From positions 1,054,001 to 1,118,000 of the forward strand of contig CBDBHT010000007.1 of assembly GCA_965205965.1 (NCBI GenBank): a stretch of DNA of 64,000 nucleotides, in the 5' to 3' direction. The position numbers and the translations under genes are program-made. Below are positions 28,875-37,634 of this stretch, piece after piece. Numbering within the stretch: position 1 is the first letter of the stretch; every line of letters begins with the position of its first letter. The notes beneath the pieces were generated by a model. That model saw only the letters and a program-made list of their open reading frames with translations. It was not told the DNA's origin and did no database searches. Source of the DNA: Bin55 sp965205965 (GTDB lineage: Bacteria; Pseudomonadota; Gammaproteobacteria; Pseudomonadales; Azotimanducaceae).

Positions 28875-31490
28875 ATGGTTCTCCAAGAAATACTCAAATG
28901 GTCTTTAGACCGTCCTACTTGGCAACGTGACGCACTTAGACGCCTCGTTGTCAATGGCGACCTCTCTTCAGACGATTTACAGGAACTTGTGGAAATCTGC
29001 AAAGCCACGCACGGCTTAACAGACTCTTCTGCACTTTCCCCGCTGGCCAGTGAACACGTGCCCACCAAACGTGTTGCTCTTACCCCTGTTTCTCTATTGT
29101 CTATATTTCATCAGCGAGGAGTAAATGCTCTTGCTGAGAACCAGACACTCAAATTCGAGTCGCAACTCACTGTAGTGTACGGCGACAATGCTACGGGAAA
29201 GACCGGCTATATCAGGATACTCAAGAGTGCGTGTCGCGCTCGCGGCCAAGAAGCAATTCTCGGCAATGTTGTTTCGACAACCACGCCACTGACCCCAGTT
29301 GTGGCCATAAAGTATACGGTGGAAAATGAACAGCTCCCACGGGAGTGGACTGGACAAGAAGAAGACGAATATATCTCGCGCGTAAGCATTTTTGACGCGC
29401 AATGTGCTGCCGTGTATCTTACTGAAAAAACAGATGTCGCGTTCCGCCCCTTCGGACTAGACCTCTTCGACAAGCTAGTAAAGGCTTGCAAGTTCATCCG
29501 GAGCCAACTTGAGAAGGAACAGCGAGCACTTGCGTCAAACGCTCTAGTCTCAGTGCAAGCCCTCATCCCTGAAGGTACTGCAGTTGCGAAACTCCTCACA
29601 AATATCAACTCTCTCACTAAGACGGAGACTGTACGGAAGCTGTCACGACTGACCGCTGAGGAAGAGACCCGTCTCAAATTTTTGGAAGGCACTCTTCTTG
29701 ACCTGCAGAATGGGAGTCCAGAACAACAGGTACGATATCTATCCGCTCAAGGTGAACGTGTTCGAGCACTGGCACAGCATATCAGGAATGTCGAAGGAAT
29801 TCTTTCAGCTGAGGCAGTTGATGCCGTACTCGCAGCTCGGGCGGACGTTCGTCGCAAAACAAAAGAGGCCAAGGCACTTCGAGACACAACATTTCCGGAA
29901 GAGGTCCTGATAGGAACGGGAACAGATTCCTGGAACGCACTTTGGGAGGCCGCCCGCCAATTCTCGGAAAAACAAGCCTACCCCGGTAAAACTTTCCCAA
30001 TATTGAAAGGTACTGTACGGTGCGTTCTTTGCCAGCAGAACCTTGGTCACGAAGCTCGTAGTGTATTTCAACGGTTCGAGACTTTTGTCCGTTCCACTAC
30101 AGAACAGGAGCTCCAACAGGCCCGCGATACCTACAAGCAATTTCATGACAACTTTGCGGAACTCAACACCACTACCGACTCAGTGGAAGAAACGCTCGAA
30201 GAACTCCGCATTGAGCACGAAGCCATGTCAGAGACCATCACTGCGGCACTTAAGGCTGCAGAGAAACGAAGAAAGTATATTCTTCTCGCATTAGCTAAAG
30301 ACCGTGACTTGGAAGATGCTTACTCTCCCCCAGCCTCAGTCGCAGACATCATAGACACCCATTCAAAACAAATCACCGAACGGGTGGAAACTCTACAAAC
30401 CGCCACCACTGACGGCACATGTAAACAGCTCTACGCAGATGCACAGGAACTCCGTGCCCGCAAACTGCTTGCGCAACACAAACAGATCGTCCTCGACGAA
30501 ATTGAACGCAAACGTAGATTTGCAGCTTATGGTCTTTGCATCGACGATACCCGGACACGGGCGATCACACAAAAGAGTGCCACTATTACGCGGAAGACTG
30601 TCACGCAAAAGCTCAAAGCAAGTTTTCAGACCGAGCTCTCACGCCTTGATTTCCATCATGTCGAAGTCGAACTAAGTGAAGCTGGGGGAACCGAGGGTGT
30701 ACTGTATCATAAACTTGTGCTTACTCGTGCTCCAGGCGTCGAGTTACCGAAAGTAGTGAGTGAAGGAGAACAACGTTGTCTCTCCATCGCGGCATTCTTT
30801 GCGGAACTTAGTATGGCCAACGATCCTTCGGGTATCGTTTTTGACGATCCCGTGTCTTCACTGGACTACAGATGGCGCGAAGGGGTCGCACACCGCTTAG
30901 TCCAAGAAGCAAAAAGACGGCAGGTCATCGTCTTTACCCATGACATTGTCTTTCTGCTATTGCTTAAACAGTTTGCAAGAGAAGAGAGCGTCTTGCAGTT
31001 CGATCAACATGTTCGGCAACTTTCAAACGGCTCCGGCGTCTGCGCTGAGGAACTTCCGTGGGTTGCACTCAAGGTTTCCAAACGCATCGGCCATTTAAAA
31101 AATCTCCTGCAGGATGCTGAGAAGATCCACCACGAAGGTCATCAAGCAGCATACGAAGAGAATGCCCGTCGCATTTATGGCTACCTAAGAGAAGCTTGGG
31201 AACGAGGCTTGGAAGAAGTGCTCCTCGGAGGTGTCGTAGAACGCTACAGACCCAACGTACAAACTCAGCAGGTCGCGTTGATCGCAGACATCACTCCAGA
31301 GGACTGTCGGATCGTGGAGAAAGCAATGACGAAGTGCTCCAAATGGCTGCGCGGTCACGATCAAGCACCTGCAGCACAAGCCGAGGTGCCCGATCCTGCT
31401 TCCCTCGGGGCTGATGTTGAAAAGCTTGAAGAGTGGGTCACCGCTATACGAACCCGCCGCAGAACGAGTACGACCTTGACGTCCTCATAG
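28875..31490 (+). CDS. Zinc-hook AAA ATPase associated with type I restriction (RloC/PrrC-like)
   Basis: An 871-residue SMC/ABC-type ATPase. Walker A is GDNATGKT at 103-110. Long coiled-coil stretches flank a single CVLC motif (Cys383 and Cys386), a zinc hook. Signature and Walker B-like elements (SEGEQRCLSIAAFFAEL, GIVFDDPVSSLDYRWREG) and the H-loop VIVFTHDIVFLLLL follow. The C-terminal helical domain (YGYLREAWERGLEEVLL, KCSKWLRGHDQAP) resembles a HEPN-type effector region. The combination fits RloC-like guards that respond when restriction is inhibited or DNA is damaged. The PrrC-type Arg-Glu-His triad is not obvious here, so nuclease activity is inference. It begins 217 bp after hsdR, probably under its own promoter. 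Confidence 0.75.
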   Translation: MVLQEILKWSLDRPTWQRDALRRLVVNGDLSSDDLQELVEICKATHGLTDSSALSPLASEHVPTKRVALTPVSLLSIFHQRGVNALAENQTLKFESQLTVVYGDNATGKTGYIRILKSACRARGQEAILGNVVSTTTPLTPVVAIKYTVENEQLPREWTGQEEDEYISRVSIFDAQCAAVYLTEKTDVAFRPFGLDLFDKLVKACKFIRSQLEKEQRALASNALVSVQALIPEGTAVAKLLTNINSLTKTETVRKLSRLTAEEETRLKFLEGTLLDLQNGSPEQQVRYLSAQGERVRALAQHIRNVEGILSAEAVDAVLAARADVRRKTKEAKALRDTTFPEEVLIGTGTDSWNALWEAARQFSEKQAYPGKTFPILKGTVRCVLCQQNLGHEARSVFQRFETFVRSTTEQELQQARDTYKQFHDNFAELNTTTDSVEETLEELRIEHEAMSETITAALKAAEKRRKYILLALAKDRDLEDAYSPPASVADIIDTHSKQITERVETLQTATTDGTCKQLYADAQELRARKLLAQHKQIVLDEIERKRRFAAYGLCIDDTRTRAITQKSATITRKTVTQKLKASFQTELSRLDFHHVEVELSEAGGTEGVLYHKLVLTRAPGVELPKVVSEGEQRCLSIAAFFAELSMANDPSGIVFDDPVSSLDYRWREGVAHRLVQEAKRRQVIVFTHDIVFLLLLKQFAREESVLQFDQHVRQLSNGSGVCAEELPWVALKVSKRIGHLKNLLQDAEKIHHEGHQAAYEENARRIYGYLREAWERGLEEVLLGGVVERYRPNVQTQQVALIADITPEDCRIVEKAMTKCSKWLRGHDQAPAAQAEVPDPASLGADVEKLEEWVTAIRTRRRTSTTLTSS

Positions 31491-31533
31491 TGAGATGACT
31501 ACGCCCACCTTGGACAAGTCTGGCGGCTAAAGA

Positions 31534-31551
31534 TGAACACCTCCATTTACT
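31534..31551. repeat. Solo end of MITE family A
   Basis: TGAACACCTCCATTTACT resembles the 17-bp terminal repeat of the family. It is followed by AT-rich sequence similar in style to the element interior, but no closing end was found before the ASCH gene. Confidence 0.45.
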
Positions 31552-31731
31552 ACTGTTTTGATATGTCGTCCCTATTTATTTATATAATTGATTTTGAAGG
31601 ATTATTTTTATTGAATGACAGAAGTTCTGTAGGTTAGTAGGGTTTCCATCTCATGCGAGAGTTTTCGCTTGAGAGTTGAAACCGACGTTCCGTGTTCTCA
31701 GAATTGATGATACAACTACGGAGTATGCAGG

Positions 31732-32223
31732 ATGCAATATTCTTATAAACAACCATGTTCACGACATTCAGCAGACGCTGCAAAAGCGATTGAAGATTTG
31801 CTTATCAGCATTCAACCGCAATACGTTGACCAAATTGTACAAGGCCGAAAAACCATTGAATTTCGAAGGAAATTTCCGTGCTCTAACCATATTCACGGGA
31901 AAAAAATATGGATTTACTCTACTTCGCCGATACGAGCTGTAATCGCGGTTGCAGAGGTAGAAGCCGTACAGCGAATGCCTGTTCATAAACTTTGGGATCG
32001 TTATAACTCTGATGGATGTATCGCGAAAACATCATTCTATTCGTATTTTCAAGGCACTAGTCACGGTTGTGCCATATTGTTAGCGAAAGTAGAGCGGCTC
32101 ACGAAGCATATAACCTTGAAATCTTTAAAAAAAAATGGATTCCACATACCGCAGTCATATCGATATGTAACGGCAGATATCTACCCGTTATTAATTCGCG
32201 CTTATGGTCAAGATTCTACTTGA
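31732..32223 (+). CDS. ASCH domain protein
   Basis: About 163 residues. From residue 22 the sequence is a clear ASCH/EVE-superfamily domain: LLISIQPQYVDQIVQGRKTI, EFRRKFP, WIYSTSPIRAVIAVAEVEAV. ASCH domains are RNA- or modified-base-binding beta barrels. The N-terminal 20 residues look non-native, so the true start may be further in. The stop overlaps the start of the PIN/GNAT gene by 20 bp, showing co-translation. Upstream lies only a MITE end. The pairing suggests a two-component RNA-targeting or toxin-like module. Confidence 0.75.
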   Translation: MQYSYKQPCSRHSADAAKAIEDLLISIQPQYVDQIVQGRKTIEFRRKFPCSNHIHGKKIWIYSTSPIRAVIAVAEVEAVQRMPVHKLWDRYNSDGCIAKTSFYSYFQGTSHGCAILLAKVERLTKHITLKSLKKNGFHIPQSYRYVTADIYPLLIRAYGQDST

Positions 32224-33748
32224 TACGAATATCCTCATCGCGTTGGAGGATCCCATCCCTACGTCTCATCCGGTAGCGACATTTTCGAAGCTTTGTGAGG
32301 CACATAATCTGCAACGATTTATTTGTAGAGCAAACTTCCTTGATGTGTTCCAAGATAAAGACCGCAATCGTCTTGAAACCATGCGCAGTAAATTATGGAA
32401 ATTCCCTGAACTAGATAGCCTGCCTTATACAGACACACGTCTCGAAGAAATTTTTGGACCGAATAATACGGACAACGATTATCGAGATATGAAACTCTTG
32501 GCTTATCTTCTAGATAATGTTGTCGACTTCCTTGTTTCAGAAGATGATGCCTTAAAAAGACGAGCGGAAAGAGCAGGATTTGATAATCAAGTCCTCGATA
32601 TTCAAGAAATGCTGCACTGGATTCGTTTAACTTACGAACCTAAGTCCGTACATCTTCCTTATATCGTAGAAAAAAAGGCGTACCAACTCGACCTGTCTGA
32701 TCCTCTATTTAATAGCATTCGATTAGATTATGTAGGGTTTGATAAGTGGTTTACTCAGAAATGTAAAAATCAGCATCGTGATTGTTGGGTAGTTAGAATT
32801 GGAGAACGTATGGCAGGGATCGCTATCCGTAAAGATGAAACCCCGGAAGAGGCCGACTGTGTTTCTCAAGCCAATCAGATTTTGAAAATATGTACGCTAA
32901 AAATTTCGGACGAATTCTCAGGTGAAAAATTAGGCGAGCAGATACTAAAGCAGATACTGTGGTGGGCGTGGAAAAATCATAAACAGTTAGTTTACCTGAC
33001 TATATTCGGAAAACAACAAAAACTAATAGATCTTTTGATGAGATATGGATTTTTAAATACGAGGACCTTGGCAACACAGGAGCTAGTTTTTGAAAAGGAA
33101 CTAATCCAAGGGAATTTGCCTGCTCGTTCTACAGAATCGGATATATTGGAATATTCCCGAAGAATTTATCCTAGATTTTACGATGGTGAGGACGCACAGA
33201 AGTTTTTAGTGCCTATTCGCCCTGAATACCACTCTATCCTTTTTCCAGAACTACATCTGGAGCCTCTACAGATAGATTTATTTCCTAGTAACCATACTCC
33301 CGGAAATACTCCCGGAAATACTATTAGAAAAGTCTATTTATGCAGATCGAATACGAAACAGTTAAAGTATGGTGATCTAATTTTTTTCTATATGTCAAAA
33401 TTAAAAGATCCTAGATTTCAAGATTCACAAATCATAACAAGTATTGGTATTGTCGAACAAGTGTCGTATGCTGAAGATTTAGCTGGCCTGATCCGCCTAA
33501 CGGCGAAAAGATCTGTGTACTCAAAAGAGGGACTGATGGAGTATTTTGAGGCCAAAAACACACCGATGATGGTAATTGACTTCCTACTAGTTCCGCATCT
33601 TGAACCGCCGATAGCACTATTGACATTGAAAAGAGAGCAAGTAATTACTTCGCCTCCTCAGTGTATTATCCGACTAAAACCCACAAAATATTTAAGATTA
33701 CGTTCGCTTATGCAAGATAAAATCATTAGTAATTTACCCTCTAGCTAG
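32204..33748 (+). CDS. PIN - GNAT acetyltransferase - EVE/ASCH-like fusion protein
   Basis: A 514-residue three-part protein. Residues 1-145 form a PIN RNase domain: ILLDTNILIALED at the start, a central acidic DNDYRDMKLL and the late DFLVSEDDALKRRAER. Residues 160-310 resemble a GNAT acetyltransferase (WVVRIGERMAGIAI, SGEKLGEQILKQILWWAW, LLMRYGFLNTRTL). Residues 360-514 look like an EVE/ASCH-like barrel (KYGDLIFFYMSK, IITSIGIVEQVSY). The linker carries a 12-bp tandem duplication (TPGNTPGNT). It overlaps the ASCH gene and is followed after 51 bp by a small P-loop ATPase gene. Acetylation plus RNA cleavage suggests a toxin-like effector, which is inference. Confidence 0.75.
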   Translation: MVKILLDTNILIALEDPIPTSHPVATFSKLCEAHNLQRFICRANFLDVFQDKDRNRLETMRSKLWKFPELDSLPYTDTRLEEIFGPNNTDNDYRDMKLLAYLLDNVVDFLVSEDDALKRRAERAGFDNQVLDIQEMLHWIRLTYEPKSVHLPYIVEKKAYQLDLSDPLFNSIRLDYVGFDKWFTQKCKNQHRDCWVVRIGERMAGIAIRKDETPEEADCVSQANQILKICTLKISDEFSGEKLGEQILKQILWWAWKNHKQLVYLTIFGKQQKLIDLLMRYGFLNTRTLATQELVFEKELIQGNLPARSTESDILEYSRRIYPRFYDGEDAQKFLVPIRPEYHSILFPELHLEPLQIDLFPSNHTPGNTPGNTIRKVYLCRSNTKQLKYGDLIFFYMSKLKDPRFQDSQIITSIGIVEQVSYAEDLAGLIRLTAKRSVYSKEGLMEYFEAKNTPMMVIDFLLVPHLEPPIALLTLKREQVITSPPQCIIRLKPTKYLRLRSLMQDKIISNLPSS

Positions 33749-33799
33749 ACTCGTTAAATTTGAGATATCAATCAACGTAACCAAGAGTACGAGACTCAA

Positions 33800-34366
33800 A
33801 TGGAAAACCATTTACGAATTGGGGTATTCGGAGTATCGGGTGTTGGTAAAACTACTTTAATCAAACGGGTAGCTGCGCAATTTCCACAAAAAATTCTGCA
33901 TCTACAGGGAAGTGAGTTAATCAAGGAAGCAATGAATGAAAAAGTAACTAGCGAAGATATTAGGTTGATTTCTGAAGAGGATATACAAAACAATCAAGAA
34001 AAGATGATACAAGAGTATTGGAGAAAAATCGACCATACATGCGTAGAGGCGGTTATTTTTGATGGACACTGTGTTATTGATAACGGCCATGAATTTGTCA
34101 AGATTCCATCGGTAGTAATCAAGGACCTAAATCTTTCCCATCTCGTGTTTGTTCATGACAATCCCAAGTCCATCTTTCATCGAAGAATAAATGATGCTGA
34201 AAGGAGCCGACCATACTGGACGATTCAAAAGTTGAGCGAATTGCAAGAGGTCGCATTAGATGTTTGTGATCAGTACCGCCGGGACTTGGAGATCTCTTTA
34301 CTTACAGTTAATGTTTCAGACGATCAGGCATTGAGGAACCTTCTGCTGAAAGTTGATCGATCATAA
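33800..34366 (+). CDS. Small P-loop nucleotide kinase-like ATPase
   Basis: A 188-residue AAA/adenylate-kinase-like protein. Walker A is GVSGVGKTTL near residues 10-19, a middle segment VEAVIFDGHCVIDNGHEF resembles a Walker B/lid region, and LVFVHDNPKSIFHRRINDAER carries conserved basic residues. Such stand-alone kinases often accompany defence or toxin modules. It lies 51 bp after the PIN/GNAT gene on the same strand, so it is probably the third gene of that operon. Substrate unknown. Confidence 0.7.
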   Translation: MENHLRIGVFGVSGVGKTTLIKRVAAQFPQKILHLQGSELIKEAMNEKVTSEDIRLISEEDIQNNQEKMIQEYWRKIDHTCVEAVIFDGHCVIDNGHEFVKIPSVVIKDLNLSHLVFVHDNPKSIFHRRINDAERSRPYWTIQKLSELQEVALDVCDQYRRDLEISLLTVNVSDDQALRNLLLKVDRS

Positions 34367-34426
34367 AAGATAAGAGAATTATATTCCTATCACTGGACCA
34401 CGGTTTGCACCTTTTTCATGGTGGTC

Positions 34427-34917
34427 TCACATGTGTTCTGCAAAGCACCAATGCCAGACCGCAGTCTCGCCTCCGTGCAACAACCAGTGCGCTTGGGCAA
34501 GATCCGACGCATGGCAGATATCGCCAAAAACCTCATGATCGCAGACAAAATTCGCAAGATAAGTCTTCAGGCAATGCTTGTCCCACTCTGACGTAAATAC
34601 ACAGTTCCCTCCAATTGCTTCGAAACTTTTGCGCAGACCTCCGATTCCAGCAAACAGGTCAACAAACTTGAACATACTCCGGGACCCAGACGGGTTTGAA
34701 ATGGCACGATGTAAATAATCAAACGCGTCCAACCGTGGCGTACTTTTCCCCTTTTCCCAACGATAAATCGTACTTTTGCAGTAGCCAAGTGCTTTGTATT
34801 TCCCCGGCTCTTTTCGCGTGGACAGCAATCATCTTTGCTGAGCACTCAAGAGCTCCCGAAACCGTTCGGTGTGATCCATTTTCTCTTTCGATGTGGTCAG
34901 ACAGGGAATTCAGATGA
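34427..34917 (-). pseudogene. Chimeric scar: conjugation ATPase piece + HTH-cytosine methyltransferase piece + transposase piece
   Basis: Reading leftward, 34917-34798 matches the C-terminal part of the ICE ATPase at about 58955-58855 (LTTSKEKMDHTERFRELLSA, then LLSTRKEPGKY). It is joined in frame to an XRE-like helix-turn-helix (GYCKSTIYRWEKGKSTPRLD) and the start of a cytosine-5 methyltransferase (MFKFVDLFAGIGGLRKSFEA). Near 34519 this is cut and joined to an IS5-type transposase piece (HASDLAQAHWLLHGGETAVW), which matches the IS5 copy at about 39590-39650. Small frame breaks occur. Three unrelated genes fused in under 500 bp show repeated illegitimate recombination. Confidence 0.75.
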
Positions 34918-35025
34918 AACCGAAAGCGGTAGCGTCGGTGAAAAGAAGCATTTGGAGACTGAACGAAAGGTTCGAAAATAGGCTCGAACAAGTTACAAGG
35001 TGGATCGTCGCGGAGTCACACCGAA

Positions 35026-36048
35026 ATGAGTAGCAATGGCAGTGTCGACGCGCCAAACCACCAAGTGGTGAATCAAGGAGTTATAGTTTTCAACCCTGTA
35101 ATACAATCTCATTATTTACATAACTTAAAGTGCACCTATGGACGCTCATCAATGATACAGTCTAGGGCAGAATACATAGAAGAACTCAAAGCTGTATGCC
35201 AATGGTGTGGGATTACAAAAGGTAGAACGAAAGAATACATGCGCTACCTTCAGGAATTTGACCAAGGGGAGAATCTATCCTCGAAACACATTCTTGCCTA
35301 CTACGAAAGTTATGAAGTACGAGAACTGTACCAGCTATGGAAGGGACATGCTGACGAATTCCCGGGACTGAAGAAAAAAATAGTAAAAGTTTGTGAAAAA
35401 GGCCCCTTTCTTCGTGAAAGCGAAAATCCTGGAACGTCTAGCAATAGGCCTAGAAATGATGCATTTTGCTTTCTTGCAGCGGGAAAATTTCTAACCGTAG
35501 GTATCAATGTAGTGAACGTGGATGGTGTAGCTAAAAGTGGCTTTGCATACGGATTACGTGCAGACTTTGCGTTCAAGTGGAAGGAAAGCATTATTGTCGT
35601 CGAGTGCAAGCGACCTCAGAGCGAAAAGACACTATGTAAGCGAGTAAAAGAGGCACAACGCCAAATTAGGCAGTCCTGTCATCGTGGCATTATTGCCATT
35701 GATTGTTCTATACTTCTTCGTCCCCCTGGGACGGTGTATGAGACTCCCTCGGCTGGAAAAACTCAGAATGAGTTATCTCAGCAGTTAGAGCTTATGTGGG
35801 AAGGATGGTTGGCAACCAAAAAAGTTCAGTGTCTTTTATCACAGGATATTTTAGGCGTGCTTCTATTCGCAAAGCTTCCCGCGATGACTGCTATCAACAT
35901 TGTCGATCCAAATGGCAACCCGATCCGTCGTCGCGACTATATTGCATCATGGCTAATGGTTGGTGGTTCCGATGCATCTGATTCGAATGTCCTTCAGAAC
36001 TTAACATGCATGCTCAATAAAACACATAGAACGTGTACCAACGAATAA
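35026..36048 (+). CDS. PD-(D/E)XK nuclease-like hypothetical protein
   Basis: 340 residues, no assigned family. The centre carries a restriction-like active-site pattern: LRADFAFKWKE (Asp about 180), then IIVVECKRPQ (Glu 193, Lys 195), that is D-x12-E-x-K in adjacent beta strands, preceded by a helix. The C-terminus (WEGWLATKKVQCLLSQDILG, LPAMTAINIVD) has no known motif. It is a plausible stand-alone nuclease in a defence island, but fold assignment rests on the motif only. The ATG at 35026 has a weak ribosome-binding site. Confidence 0.6.
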   Translation: MSSNGSVDAPNHQVVNQGVIVFNPVIQSHYLHNLKCTYGRSSMIQSRAEYIEELKAVCQWCGITKGRTKEYMRYLQEFDQGENLSSKHILAYYESYEVRELYQLWKGHADEFPGLKKKIVKVCEKGPFLRESENPGTSSNRPRNDAFCFLAAGKFLTVGINVVNVDGVAKSGFAYGLRADFAFKWKESIIVVECKRPQSEKTLCKRVKEAQRQIRQSCHRGIIAIDCSILLRPPGTVYETPSAGKTQNELSQQLELMWEGWLATKKVQCLLSQDILGVLLFAKLPAMTAINIVDPNGNPIRRRDYIASWLMVGGSDASDSNVLQNLTCMLNKTHRTCTNE

Positions 36049-36399
36049 AAACATTGTAACGGAAAGTTCGACTAACGATTTATGGAAGGCAACGTACGGC
36101 TAGAATGGTTTTTCAATGTCCTCCAGGTCATCTCGTAGTTGATTGGATTAGCGATCTCCAACTCCAGCAGCCACAACGCAACGGCCTTTTATTGCCTTTC
36201 TGACGAACTATTGCACATACAAATATTTGATTTCTAAAGATTATTATTTTAGATAGTAGAAGGATTACAGATTAAATAGACGTGCTTCTCCGTTATAATT
36301 TGCTTTTTGTGTGAAACAACGAAATAGTTTAATGGCACTTATATCGAATAGTGCCAAAGGTGATGCTTTCCAATCTCCTTGCATGGAGAAACCATACAA
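36049..36399. other. Intergenic stretch with a decayed MITE
   Basis: The 330-bp gap contains a degenerate MITE (about 36190-36288). Its interior resembles that of the copy at 1799 (GACGAACTATTGCACAT and ATTTGATTTCTAAAGAT), with a weak right end TTAAATAGACGTGCTTC. The rest is AT-rich without recognisable genes. Confidence 0.4.
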
Positions 36400-37560
36400 A
36401 TGTTCGATTCATCGCAACGACGCCCAGAGTCGGCGCGTCTTGCAAGCCTCCGACAACCAAAATCCGATGAAGGGTGCATCTCTGCTGAATTCATGGCGGC
36501 GACCCTAGCAGCTTCGCCCGGCAATACAAAAGTAAGCTGCACAGTTGACCAGTATTGTCGGACTCGAATTTTCGATTTCCCTAATGCTGAAGCCAAGGAA
36601 TCAGTGCCTCACCGTGTGTTGTTTCAAAGCGAAGATGGAGAGGTAAAGGCCAGCCTGGTCAGCGATTTGGAATCTTATTTTGCGCAGTCAAACAGCCGGC
36701 ATTACGCAATAAGCCCGTTACTACCTTGCGAAGTGAAGACAAAGGCGGAGATATGGGCGAGGCAGTCGGCAACAAGAGAAAACATTTTTGGTTTGTACTT
36801 GGTTATTGAGGAGGACAACAAGGTTGAACCGGTCGTCCTAGAGCAATGTGTCTCCGTTCTCGTAGGCAAAGTGGACTGCACTGATGGTAAAGCGGTGTTC
36901 ACACAACCGCTTGAAGGTGATAACGCACAAGCGATCATGGCAATCCAAAATAAAGACAATTGGCCACCCATCCCCAACAACGAACTGCTGGTCAACATGA
37001 TCCTTGCCGCCGTCCGCGCTGCCCAAGATGAGTATGAGGAGATACCCAAGCGCATTGATCAGAGTTGCCTAGTGACCGAGGATGGCCAATATGCTTCAAT
37101 CCATCCGTCTGGCCGAATGTCTGCCCGGCTTAGTGCTTCTATGCAGCTTTGCGCAGATGAGTTCAATGCTAAGGCAAATGAGTTGGAAACTGCAATTTCT
37201 CGGGTGCAGGACGACTTAAAATGGAATCGCGTTCAACTGTTAGTCCATGCCTTGTATTGGGATGATTACAAGAAAGACGATAACTTCAAGCGCTTGCATT
37301 ACCTTAGCCTTTGGCAAGCGCTTTCAGAATGCAGAAAGACACTCGGATATATGGTGCCTCCAAACGTTAAGCTGAACAACGACAAAACCATTGTGGCGGG
37401 GTCGCGGAGCTTGGCGGAATTGACGTGTTACCGCAACAAGATTGCCCATTGGCCAACTAGATGGTTGGATGAGAGCTACCTCGCCGATATCTATCGCACA
37501 ATAAATGAACTACTTCGCCGTAAGTATTTTAGAGAAAGCCCGCAGAAACGAGAAACATGA
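36400..37560 (+). CDS. Hypothetical protein with HEPN-like C-terminus
   Basis: About 386 residues from ATG 36400 (GGAGAAACC leader). The N-terminal two thirds match no known family. Near residues 345-351 the motif YRNKIAHWP fits the R-x4-H active-site pattern of HEPN RNases, placed in a helical context (LSLWQALSECRKTLGYMV, then SLAELTCYRNKIAHW, then IYRTINELLRRKYF). HEPN proteins with an unknown N-terminal sensor are common abortive-defence effectors (ApeA-like). It stands alone, with no antitoxin partner (such as MNT) visible next to it. RNase function is inference. Confidence 0.6.
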   Translation: MFDSSQRRPESARLASLRQPKSDEGCISAEFMAATLAASPGNTKVSCTVDQYCRTRIFDFPNAEAKESVPHRVLFQSEDGEVKASLVSDLESYFAQSNSRHYAISPLLPCEVKTKAEIWARQSATRENIFGLYLVIEEDNKVEPVVLEQCVSVLVGKVDCTDGKAVFTQPLEGDNAQAIMAIQNKDNWPPIPNNELLVNMILAAVRAAQDEYEEIPKRIDQSCLVTEDGQYASIHPSGRMSARLSASMQLCADEFNAKANELETAISRVQDDLKWNRVQLLVHALYWDDYKKDDNFKRLHYLSLWQALSECRKTLGYMVPPNVKLNNDKTIVAGSRSLAELTCYRNKIAHWPTRWLDESYLADIYRTINELLRRKYFRESPQKRET

Positions 37561-37634
37561 AAGGGGGCACCTGTGAGTATCCATTCACCTTTACTTGTCC
37601 TTCCGATTCTTGATCTTCACGGGCTGAACGACTA

